64,000 nt of DNA from Paraktedonobacter sp036384215 (GTDB lineage: Bacteria > Chloroflexota > Ktedonobacteria > Ktedonobacterales > Ktedonobacteraceae), in contig DASVMX010000143.1 in NCBI GenBank assembly GCA_036384215.1, forward strand, positions 1 to 64,000, written 5' to 3'. Below the pieces are notes generated by a model that saw only the letters and a program-made list of their open reading frames with translations, made no database searches and was not told where the DNA came from. Below are positions 35,060-43,416 of the stretch, piece after piece. Made by a program: the position numbers and the translations under genes. Position 1 is the first letter of the stretch. The number at the start of each line of letters is the position of its first letter.

Positions 35060-37528
35060 CTATTGATAGACCATGGTCATTCTCCACTCACAGCTATGGG
35101 TCCCCCCGACCTTTTTCAGCCACCATTGATCTGCCTCCGGCAGGCATTCTGTTAGCTCAAGCGTCGCGTTATCGCGGATCATGGTAAAGAGGAGTTCCAG
35201 GCTAAACAGGCTGGCGAAATCCACGTAGAAGGGCTTTCGCTCCGAGGGGACACGGGCAAAACACCGCTCGGGTAGGCCATGGCGCTGCCGGAATGCGCTG
35301 GCGTGCAGCATGAGTTCGCTGCCGCTCATCTGCGCGTGTGGTGGCGTCAGTTCGTCGGTCGCGAGCTTCCAATGCGCCCGTTGCATAACAACGTCCTGGA
35401 TCGTGCAGCGCGGCGTGTATGTCCCGAGGCTGATTACTGGCGGGATGACCGGGGGCGTGCCGAAAATCCAGTTGGAGACGCTGCGTGGATCGCCCGGATA
35501 GAGATCAATGATCTCGTTCAGAGAGCGGGAGTGCAGAGCCAGCCCGTCGTCGGTCAGGACAACGTCCAGATCCATAGCCGGCAGAACCTGGTCGCGCTCT
35601 TTGACCGAGCGCCCCAGCATCTCGATGCTCATGCCTGGCAGTTCCAGGTAGAAAGTCTTGCCCTGCTGGCGGCGGTGAACCAGCGCGGCGCGCATGGGAG
35701 TTCCACCCGGCTGTACCAGGCATGTGGCGAGGGCACTGGCTAGTTCGTCCTGCCTGGGACTGAAGGTCAGGAAATGGCACCAGACCTGCGCCCCATAGTG
35801 TATCTCGCCCACCACCAGCTGGTAGTCGCCAGCCCTGATCGCAGCCACGTCGTGTGCCGCCAGGAAAAGATCGGGGGAGACCATCGTGCCAGGCTGGATG
35901 GGCTGCATGTACGGCCGCAGGTCGCTCGCGCTCAAGCGAATGTGCTCTCCTTGCTGGCGCTCGCGGGCCAGCCCGGCCAGCCCCTGTAGAAAGTCCTGCA
36001 CAGTCGTATCTGCCACGCACTCTTCCAGGCGCACCTGCCGCTCCAGTTGATAGACAAAGGCCAGGTATGGCTGTGGTTCACCCCCACCCATGGCCAGGAA
36101 GACCTCGCGGGCCCGCTTCATACACACTCGCTGCAAAACCACGCTATAGCTGGCACAGAGATCAAGAGCAGGCCGCAGACTCGCCAGCAGACGATCATGC
36201 AGGGCTCGACCAATCGTGCAGTCTGCGATATCGCCGTGAGCCTCGTCATAGATTAGCAAACGGTCGGCGTATGTTTCTCCTTCGCTCCGCCGCGCCGGTT
36301 TTTTTGCCAACCCGCTGAAGTCACTCTCGAGCCGCTCAAGGAGCGCAAGCTTCTCTTCTATCGGCGCGGCGGCGAAGGTGGTGATGCCCTGGTGGAACTG
36401 ATCCAGGCGCTGGAGCCAGGCGGCGCGAGCCTCACACGTGCCTGGCAGTTGAGCCACGCGAGCGCGCAGCCACTCCAGCGGATTGAAGACGGCAGTGGGA
36501 ATCTCAATACGCAGCACAATCAGCCCTCGCGCACAGGCAGAGTGCAGCATTGGCCATTGCTCGCCTCCAAGCGCCTGCCAGAGATCGCTGATGCTGCGCT
36601 GGCCGTCGATGGCACCCAGCAACGCGGCCAGTTCCCGGGGGAGGCGTACGGTCTGCCCATGGGTGACCACAGAGAGTTCGCCAGAGGGCAGCAGCGTGCA
36701 GCCGCTCTGGAGCCTGGGCACCAGGTACGGCTGCACGCTCTGGTCCCCGGCGATGACATCGGCCAGTGCCTGGGTGGCCCAGTAGGTCATGCGGGTAAGC
36801 CGTTGAGCCAGGCGCCCATCCGGCACCCGGGTCAGCGCCAGCGGCTCAGACGCGGCTGGATCATAGCGTCCATAGTCAATGGGACCAAAGAAGCTTGTGG
36901 TGTCGTTCTTGGCGCAGAAGCGCTGCAAATAGGTATAGAGGCGGCGTTCCAGGTGCCGAACCTTCGCCGGGCGCTGATATGCCGCATAATGGTGCAGGTA
37001 TGAGGGCAGGGCAACGGAATACATATTGGGGGTGGAGAGCAGCAACGCCTCCTGGAAGAGCTGATCCCGGGCAATCTCGTGCAGGCGCTCCCGGGTGGAG
37101 CGGAGTTCGCTGGCAAAGGCCTGCTCAAATTCCTCCTGGCTCGCAGCCAGAGCCTCCAGGGCGGTGTTCCAGCCCTCGATCCAGGCACCTATGGCGGGAC
37201 AGCGCCCTACCAGGAAGCTTTTCAATTCGGGTGGGCAGACTTTGCGTTTATAAACACAACGATTGAGCTGATACCAGCGCTCAAATGTGGGGGAATCTGC
37301 ACACCTCTCCTGCTCCTGATCCAGGATGCCGGGAAAGACCTGCTCGTTGAACGAGCGGTGCAATCGGTCAAGCTGCGTGCCGAATTCCAGCACACGCAGG
37401 CTCCGTGCCTGGCTCAGCGGCATGCGAAGTTCGTCGAGTTGTTCAAAAGGGAAACCAGTACTCCTGAGTAAAAAGCAGGGGAGCAGCGTCCAGGGATTGC
37501 GCGCCTGGTCGGGGTTTTGAGAGATCAT
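35060..37528 (-). CDS. LanB-like dehydratase N-terminal protein 5
   Basis: 822 residues from the ATG at 37528 (MISQNPDQARNPW), with GAGGAAACTG upstream; codons further upstream lack a site. Signatures: FLLRSTGFPFEQL, AKNDTTSFFGPIDYG (about 206), ARRSEGETYADRLLIYDE (about 412), then YTPRCTIQDVVMQRAHW (about 701), in which the HTPR and YQRE of the other four have drifted, SERKPFYVDFASLF, QWWLKKVGGTHSCEWR. It is the first gene of the leftward unit driven by promoter copy B-left and the most diverged of the five at the C-terminal motifs, so it may differ in substrate or be partly degenerate. Confidence 0.85.
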   Translation of the reverse strand: MISQNPDQARNPWTLLPCFLLRSTGFPFEQLDELRMPLSQARSLRVLEFGTQLDRLHRSFNEQVFPGILDQEQERCADSPTFERWYQLNRCVYKRKVCPPELKSFLVGRCPAIGAWIEGWNTALEALAASQEEFEQAFASELRSTRERLHEIARDQLFQEALLLSTPNMYSVALPSYLHHYAAYQRPAKVRHLERRLYTYLQRFCAKNDTTSFFGPIDYGRYDPAASEPLALTRVPDGRLAQRLTRMTYWATQALADVIAGDQSVQPYLVPRLQSGCTLLPSGELSVVTHGQTVRLPRELAALLGAIDGQRSISDLWQALGGEQWPMLHSACARGLIVLRIEIPTAVFNPLEWLRARVAQLPGTCEARAAWLQRLDQFHQGITTFAAAPIEEKLALLERLESDFSGLAKKPARRSEGETYADRLLIYDEAHGDIADCTIGRALHDRLLASLRPALDLCASYSVVLQRVCMKRAREVFLAMGGGEPQPYLAFVYQLERQVRLEECVADTTVQDFLQGLAGLARERQQGEHIRLSASDLRPYMQPIQPGTMVSPDLFLAAHDVAAIRAGDYQLVVGEIHYGAQVWCHFLTFSPRQDELASALATCLVQPGGTPMRAALVHRRQQGKTFYLELPGMSIEMLGRSVKERDQVLPAMDLDVVLTDDGLALHSRSLNEIIDLYPGDPRSVSNWIFGTPPVIPPVISLGTYTPRCTIQDVVMQRAHWKLATDELTPPHAQMSGSELMLHASAFRQRHGLPERCFARVPSERKPFYVDFASLFSLELLFTMIRDNATLELTECLPEADQWWLKKVGGTHSCEWRMTMVYQ

Positions 37529-37850
37529 ACAGCAGTTTCCTCGCAACCTTTCTCTTTGCCAGCCCTGTTCGTCCTCGGGAGAAAAGCCAGGCTGGACACG
37601 AATGTACTGCACTGACGCTCACGGCGGCGTTGAAACGCGGGTGGGTCAGGGACCGCTGTCTGTGTGGGGATTGCTGGTCGACAGGGACGGCATCCGCAAG
37701 CCAACCAGATCATGCTTCTCCTCCGGCAGGCAGCATGATTTGATTGGGCGCTGAGACCATGAAGCGAGTCGGGGCACGTCTCATTGCCAACACCCCTCTC
37801 CCCCGCTGCGCGCTGCCCGTTCCACTTCTCGTCAGTGGACGCAACGCGAG

Positions 37851-37920
37851 GGTCAGGGGAACGGGTCCGCATGAAGTGTAGCGGGGGCAAGAGACGCTGT
37901 ACAGGTTCACCAGTACGCTC
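37851..37920 (-). promoter_or_regulatory. Shared cluster promoter element, copy B-left (drives LanB5-LanB4-LanB3)
   Basis: On the minus strand GTACTGGTGAACCTGTAC (from 37916) is a near-perfect dyad: GTACTGGTG reads against GTACAGGTT on the other strand. TACACT starts 36 bp on (37880-37875), followed by TCATGCGGACCCGTTCCCC. The leader to LanB5 is about 350 nt and starts with a small hairpin, TCCACT-7 nt-AGTGGA. The 773-bp gap 37529-38301 otherwise holds the mirror copy and no convincing gene. Confidence 0.75.
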
Positions 37921-38133
37921 CCTGGTAAGGACTGAGATCCAGGCCCGGGAGTATTAGCGTACACTGCTTCTCTTCTTTTTCCTCCCGAGCACTACGCGAT
38001 AAACTCTTGCACGAAGGGTCGCAGTTCGTCCAGATCGCGAGCATTGGGAAACCGAGGGATCAATTCCTGCACGGCAGCCTGCTCTCGAAGTACCCCAATA
38101 ATCTTTCTCGACAGGACACATGTACCTCCGGCT

Positions 38134-38202
38134 GTGTACTGGCAAACCTGTACAGCGTCTCTCGCCCCCGCTACACTCCTTGCGGACCCATTCTCCCGGC
38201 AG
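38134..38202 (+). promoter_or_regulatory. Shared cluster promoter element, copy B-right (drives OppA-like-MFS-TPR3)
   Basis: GTACTGGCAAACCTGTAC starts at 38136 and TACACT at 38172, the same 36-bp spacing. CCTTGCGGACCCATTCTCC follows. It is an almost exact inverted copy of B-left over about 60 bp. The first gene starts about 125 nt downstream. Confidence 0.75.
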
Positions 38203-38301
38203 GTGTGCTGGCCGTGGAGAGAGGTTGCGAGACAGGCGCGTGAGAAGTCGTTCCAGCTCGCTTCTCGCTGCTGAGTCCATGAGCAAAGGATCAGAATACC
38301 C

Positions 38302-39894
38302 ATGGAAAACACTCAGGCTACGCTTTTGCGTATTGCTGTGGCAGGCTGGCCCCTGACCCTGGCACCACAGAAGTCTTCACTCACCAATGAATTGCCGGTT
38401 TTGACGCTGAACTACGAGGGTCTGACGCGTATCGATAAAGACCTCCGCACGGTCCCGGCTGCGGCGGAGAGATGGCAGTATAACAGCGATTCGACCAGCA
38501 TATCGTTCACCCTGCGCTCCGGGCTGACCTACAGCGACGGATCTCCGCTTCGGGCACGCGACTTCGTCCAGGCCGTCTACCGCGTGCTCGATCCGCGCAG
38601 TCCGGGGAACTATCAAACCCTGCTCGCAATGATCGCCGGGGCAGAGGCCATCATCGACGCCGGGCCAGAGGTGGACGAGGCGCGACTGCGCGATCTGTGC
38701 GGACAACTGGCGGTCTCGGCCCCGGACGACCGCACCATCGACTTCGCGTTGACCCGGCCTACACCTTATTTTCACACCCTGGCCAGCACCTGGGTGCTGT
38801 ATCCGGCGAAACAGGAGCGCATCGACAGAGGCGGAGCGCGCTGGGGCGCAGACGCGGCCAATCATCTCGGCAACGGACCCTTCCAGATGACGACCATCGA
38901 TCCGCGGGCCAATCTGATCGCGTTCAAGGCCAATGAGTATTACTGGCATGGCCGCCCCAAACTGGATGGCGTGCACCTGCTATACATTGATGACAAAGCC
39001 GCGGCCTTCCAGAGCTATTTGCGGGGCGAGGTGGATATCCTGGCGCCCGATCCACGCGATGTTCCACGCATCAAGGCCGACGCAACACTCAGCCAGGAAT
39101 TCAAGGAATATCCCGGAGCCTGTACGATGGTCCTCGAATTCGCTCTGGTGAAGGCTCCGTTCAACAACAAGCTGGTGCGCGAGGCATTTACCTATGCCTT
39201 TGACCGCGGCTCGTATATTCGCGATGTCCTTCACGAGACCGAGGTCAAGACCCTGACCTGGATTCCCCCTGGCTATCCAGGCCACGATCCCTGCGAGAGG
39301 CGCTATGACTTCGATCCGGTGCAGGCACGCCATTGCCTGACAGCGGCTGGCTTTCCGGGCGGACAGGGTCTGCCGGAGATCCGCTTCTCCTACAGCCAGA
39401 ATCCCATCAACCAGGCGCGGGTCGATTACATCATCCAGATGTATCAGCGGATTCTTGGGGTTGCCATCACGCCCAATCCAGTAAGCGACGCTGGCCTGGC
39501 GGAGATGAGAAGGTCAGTCGAGACCTTTCCGCAGATAGTAATCGGTGGCGGCTGGTGCGCCGACTATCCCGATCCGCAAAACTGGCTGAGCGTCTACTGG
39601 CACTCGCGCACCAACATCGCCCGCAGCGTTGGCTATAAAAACGAGGAGGCCGACCGGCTGATGGACCTGGCTGATGTCGAGACCGAGCCAGAGAAGCGCA
39701 TCGAGTTGTACAGGCAGGCACAGGAACTGATCGTGGGCGACGTGGCCCAACTGGCCCACGGCCACACCAAAAACGGCTACCTGATCAAGCCCTGGATCAA
39801 AGGCCTGGACCTGACCGCGCAGGACTGGGTATTTCCAGGGCAGGTCACCAGCCTGCTCACGACGGTTATCGAGAAGGAACCACCAGGGCGGTAA
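38302..39894 (+). CDS. OppA-like (SBP_bac_5) solute-binding protein without signal peptide
   Basis: 530 residues. It has the peptide/nickel-binding (SBP_bac_5) pattern: LRIAVAGWPLTLAPQKS, LNYEGLTRIDKDLRTVPAAA, ISFTLRSGLTYSDGSPLRA, VQAVYRVLDPRSPG, HLGNGPFQMTTIDPRANL, YDFDPVQARHCLTAAGFPGG, DYPDPQNWLSVYWHS, and YRQAQELIVGDVAQLAHGH near the end. The N-terminus MENTQATLLRIAVAG has no signal sequence or lipobox, so the protein should stay in the cytosol. No ABC permease or ATPase genes are nearby. It lies first in the unit with an MFS exporter and TPR3. It may bind a peptide intermediate or the product inside the cell, possibly for self-protection. Alternatively its signal peptide was lost. Confidence 0.85.
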   Translation: MENTQATLLRIAVAGWPLTLAPQKSSLTNELPVLTLNYEGLTRIDKDLRTVPAAAERWQYNSDSTSISFTLRSGLTYSDGSPLRARDFVQAVYRVLDPRSPGNYQTLLAMIAGAEAIIDAGPEVDEARLRDLCGQLAVSAPDDRTIDFALTRPTPYFHTLASTWVLYPAKQERIDRGGARWGADAANHLGNGPFQMTTIDPRANLIAFKANEYYWHGRPKLDGVHLLYIDDKAAAFQSYLRGEVDILAPDPRDVPRIKADATLSQEFKEYPGACTMVLEFALVKAPFNNKLVREAFTYAFDRGSYIRDVLHETEVKTLTWIPPGYPGHDPCERRYDFDPVQARHCLTAAGFPGGQGLPEIRFSYSQNPINQARVDYIIQMYQRILGVAITPNPVSDAGLAEMRRSVETFPQIVIGGGWCADYPDPQNWLSVYWHSRTNIARSVGYKNEEADRLMDLADVETEPEKRIELYRQAQELIVGDVAQLAHGHTKNGYLIKPWIKGLDLTAQDWVFPGQVTSLLTTVIEKEPPGR

Positions 39895-39975
39895 CGCCTG
39901 GTACGAGAGCCAATCATCCGCTGTTATGAGAAGATCTCTCGCGCAAGCGACAGCAGGAGAGAAAGCAGAAAGACG

Positions 39976-41211
39976 ATGATGAAAATCACCCTGTTTCGAT
40001 CACTGACACAACGTTCGTTTGCCTTCCTCTGGAGCGGGCAGGCCATTTCAGCGCTGGGAGATAGCCTCTACCGCGTGGCCCTGGCCTGGTGGGTGCTGGA
40101 GAAAACCGGCTCCGCGACAATTATGGGCATTGTGCTGATCTTCTCCTTCATCCCGATGCTCCTGTTCCTGCTCATCGGGGGCGTGGCCGTAGACCGCTTT
40201 TCTCGTCTACAGGTGATGCTAATCTCGGACACCCTGCGCGGGGTGATCGTGCTGACCATGGCGTTGCTCGGCTTTGCTCAGCACCTGGAGGTCTGGCATG
40301 TCTATATCGCCAGTGTGCTCTTTGGCCTGGTCGATGCGTTTTTCCAGCCCGCGTACGCGGCGGTCATTCCAGAGATTATGCCCCAGGATCTGCTGCCCAG
40401 CGCTAATTCGCTCACGGTGCTGAGTCGACAGACCTTCAGCGTCGTAGGTCCAGCTCTGGGGGCGCTCATCATCGCTTTGGGCAACACATCAGCCGCGTTT
40501 GTCTGCGATGGCCTGACCTTTGTCTTCTCCGCCTGCTGCCTGCTGATGATCCGCCAGATACCCGCGCCGGACGCTCGCGGTAAATCCGAGGCTCCCGGAC
40601 GTGAGCCAGGGATTATCGCCGATCTACGCGAAGGCATCGGCACGGTGATAGCCTCGCCGTGGATCTGGATCACGATTGTGGTCTCTGCCCTGGCGAATAT
40701 TACGCAATCCGCCCCTTTCAGTGTCTCGCTGCCATTTCTCGTCACCAGAACCTGGCACGCCAATGTCCAGGTCCTGGGAACGCTCTACTCGGTCTATTTC
40801 CTGGGCTCGGTGCTTGGGGCAATCTGGCTCGGCCACGCGAAGAAATTACGGCGGCGTGGCCCGCTGGCCTACTTTTTCGTGATCCTCAGCGGGCTGATGA
40901 CGCTCTCCCTCGGCCTGCCGCTCCCGGTAGGCGGGATGTTTGTGACGGCACTCATTCGCGGGCTCTCGTTTACCGCGTTCGAGCTCGTCTGGGTGAATAC
41001 GCTACAGGAGCTTGTGCCCGGCAAATTGCTGGGGCGCGTGGCCAGCATCGATTATCTCGGCTCATTTGCCCTGCTGCCGCTTGGCTACGCCATCGCCGGG
41101 CGGGTCACCGACCTCGTCGGCCCGCCAGCGGTATTTTTGATCGGCGGCCTCATCACGATTAGCGTCGCTATGCTCGGGATCACCCACCCGGTTGTCAGGC
41201 GCGTGGATTGA
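39976..41211 (+). CDS. MFS transporter, MFS_3/macrolide-efflux-like exporter
   Basis: 411 residues with about 12 membrane segments. The start FRSLTQRSFAFLWSGQAISA then LGDSLYRVALAWWVLEKTGS is typical of the DHA3-like efflux group (MefA/MacAB-neighbour type). The loop GGVAVDRFSRLQVMLISD carries the MFS motif A. It lies 81 bp after the OppA-like gene and 99 bp before TPR3. The likely role is export of, and immunity to, the cluster product. Confidence 0.9.
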   Translation: MMKITLFRSLTQRSFAFLWSGQAISALGDSLYRVALAWWVLEKTGSATIMGIVLIFSFIPMLLFLLIGGVAVDRFSRLQVMLISDTLRGVIVLTMALLGFAQHLEVWHVYIASVLFGLVDAFFQPAYAAVIPEIMPQDLLPSANSLTVLSRQTFSVVGPALGALIIALGNTSAAFVCDGLTFVFSACCLLMIRQIPAPDARGKSEAPGREPGIIADLREGIGTVIASPWIWITIVVSALANITQSAPFSVSLPFLVTRTWHANVQVLGTLYSVYFLGSVLGAIWLGHAKKLRRRGPLAYFFVILSGLMTLSLGLPLPVGGMFVTALIRGLSFTAFELVWVNTLQELVPGKLLGRVASIDYLGSFALLPLGYAIAGRVTDLVGPPAVFLIGGLITISVAMLGITHPVVRRVD

Positions 41212-41310
41212 CGTGCCTGCGCAGCCAGACAGGCGCTCCGGGGCAACGATTAGAACCCAGGCACAACAGGCATGAGATGGGCGATTACAGACCGAAAGGG
41301 AACCATAGCA

Positions 41311-43305
41311 ATGGAGAACAACACGTTTGAACTTATGACAAGCAACCGAAAGGGTCTTGCCCAGAAAGAGCGAGATGAGCGTCTCCAGGCCGGCGCGTTG
41401 CCGCACGCCTGGCTCCAGCCCTTCGCGGCCCTGGAGACAGCGGCGGCAGCGGAGCCGCTGATCTGGCTGCATGCTCCTCACGAGCTGACCGCCGAGCTTC
41501 TGCCCCTGCTCCGGGCGCATCTGGACGCCGGGCACAACCGTTGTTTCCTCGCGGGATATCCCACCGCCGAGCACTCCTCCTTCGCCCCACTTCGTCCCCT
41601 GCTGCGCCAACTCCTGCCGCTGGTCAAGGATGGCGTCGCGGAGATCCTGTACGCGTGCGCTCCAGAGCTGGTAGCGCTGCTCCCCGACCTGGCCTCATCG
41701 CTGCTTACGGAGACTTCCGAGCTCGCCACGCTGGTGCACATGCCCCTCCACTCCGACCGCACCCTGCCGCTCGATTCCGACTACGTCTACCGTATTGCGA
41801 TGCGCGCCGGCTGGTTTCTCGAAAACGCGGGCCGGCACTACACTGCAGCCTCCCAGCGCCGGCCCGTCTTCGTCTTCCCCTGTGTCGAAAAGTTCGACCG
41901 GCCAACCCTGCAAACGCTCTATCACCTCTGCTGGCGAGCGCGCACTGGAGCATTCCGGCTAGTGATCATCAGCGCCTGTGCCCCGGACACCGGACCCATC
42001 GACGAGTCACTCGGACTCTTTGACCTCCAGCACGTACAGCAGACCTTCCTCTCAAAGCTCTATGAAAGACTAAAGCCAGCACTCGTGCGTCTGCCTGCCA
42101 CAGTTCCCAACCAGCCATCCCTGGCACCTCTGCCCGCTGGCGATGACAGCGAGGCCTGCGCGTACCGATTGGCTGTCACAGCCTTGGGTACGGCTCCGCT
42201 GGAGGAGGCACAGCTGGCATTTTTCCATGCCGTCGAGGTGAGTACGCAATATCTGAACGCGCAGCCAGTGTTGAGCCTGGCCGCGGAGGCGCTGGCGCGA
42301 GAAGATCTGGAGATCGACGGCGAGTTCGTGGCGTCCATCTGGCACACGGCGGGCATGGCTCACGCCTCGCATGGCGACTATACGCGGGCAACCGACTGCT
42401 TTCGCCGGGGCTTCGCTCGCACACACCAGCCAGTGATGCGCGCCCGCCTGGCCATGTTCCTCTCCCTCGTCCTGGCTAAACGCATGGGCCAGTTCGAGGA
42501 GGCCGAACACTTCCTGGCCACAGGCTATAGCGCGATCGAAAGCGCCGAGACCCCAGAAGCGACCCTGGAGCATGGCTGGCTGAACAATGTGAAGGCCCTG
42601 ATCGCCTACCGCAATCGCGACTATGGCCAGGCGCTACGCCTGACGCAGAGCGCGCTGGAGTTTATGAAACCCTATCGCACCCCTGCCAGCATCAGCCTGA
42701 ACACCAACCTCGTGGCCAATGCCAGTGTGGTCTTCGAGACCACGGGAAAATGCGAGCGGGCGCTGGGCATCTGGGGCATCTTCCGCACTTTCCTGGATGA
42801 GGCCGGGGATGTCTTTGGCAAATATTACTATCTCCGCGAGGCAGGCCTCCAGCTCAAAGCAGGCCTGATCGCAGAGGCGACCAGGGGGTATCAACAGGCC
42901 TTCGCTATGGCCAAACGCGTTGGCGACCTCGTGACCATGGAGGCCGCGGCCCGCGCCAGCAGCCAGATCGCGGGCCGCGCCGGCGACTATGCCAGCGCGC
43001 TGACCTGGGCCGAACGCCTCCCCGCGCTGCTTGAGCAGATCGGCGATCAGCAGCAACTGTACCAGAGCTGGCTCGCCATCGCCGCCTGCCACGCCCTGCA
43101 GACCCACCCGCGAGAGGCAGAAGCCGCCCTGTGCAACGCCCGGCTCCTCCTGGAACGCGACAACCGGCTCCAGGAATGCCCGGACCTCCTGGACGCGCTC
43201 ACCCGGCTCCAGGCTGGCCAGGCCGACGCGATTGACTGGCAGCGCTGGCTCCCGGCCCTCCCCCACACCATGCTTCGCGGCCCCTCGCACCTGTTCCAGC
43301 CATGA
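41311..43305 (+). CDS. TPR protein with degenerate ATPase-like N-terminus (TPR3)
   Basis: 664 residues from the ATG at 41311 (MENNTFELMTSNRKG), with AAAGGG upstream; an earlier in-frame ATG at 41272 lacks a site. The N-terminal region follows TPR1 and TPR2, but the P-loop site is gone (PLIWLHAPHELTAELLPL) and the Walker B position reads RRPVFVFPCVEKFDRPTLQT. The helical-repeat half is clearly paralogous (FFHAVEVSTQYLNAQPVL, LNTNLVANASVVFETTGK, YYYLREAGLQLKAGLIAEA). The C-terminal motif TKLxxPFYL is replaced by LPHTMLRGPSHLFQP. Third gene of the B-right unit; convergent with the next MFS gene. Confidence 0.78.
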   Translation: MENNTFELMTSNRKGLAQKERDERLQAGALPHAWLQPFAALETAAAAEPLIWLHAPHELTAELLPLLRAHLDAGHNRCFLAGYPTAEHSSFAPLRPLLRQLLPLVKDGVAEILYACAPELVALLPDLASSLLTETSELATLVHMPLHSDRTLPLDSDYVYRIAMRAGWFLENAGRHYTAASQRRPVFVFPCVEKFDRPTLQTLYHLCWRARTGAFRLVIISACAPDTGPIDESLGLFDLQHVQQTFLSKLYERLKPALVRLPATVPNQPSLAPLPAGDDSEACAYRLAVTALGTAPLEEAQLAFFHAVEVSTQYLNAQPVLSLAAEALAREDLEIDGEFVASIWHTAGMAHASHGDYTRATDCFRRGFARTHQPVMRARLAMFLSLVLAKRMGQFEEAEHFLATGYSAIESAETPEATLEHGWLNNVKALIAYRNRDYGQALRLTQSALEFMKPYRTPASISLNTNLVANASVVFETTGKCERALGIWGIFRTFLDEAGDVFGKYYYLREAGLQLKAGLIAEATRGYQQAFAMAKRVGDLVTMEAAARASSQIAGRAGDYASALTWAERLPALLEQIGDQQQLYQSWLAIAACHALQTHPREAEAALCNARLLLERDNRLQECPDLLDALTRLQAGQADAIDWQRWLPALPHTMLRGPSHLFQP

Positions 43306-43416
43306 GAGAGCAGAAAGTGTTCTATCTTGCAAGCAAGCTGATGGCGAAAGGAGCTGGGGGCGCAGATCCATGAGGGATATTATATGCGTCTCATGCCTCC
43401 TTATAGCAGGTCGATA

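Noticed and set aside
41311..43305. TPR3 considered as an elimination-domain protein of LanB
   Set aside because: Its blocks match TPR1 and TPR2, and none of the PF14028-like patterns are visible.
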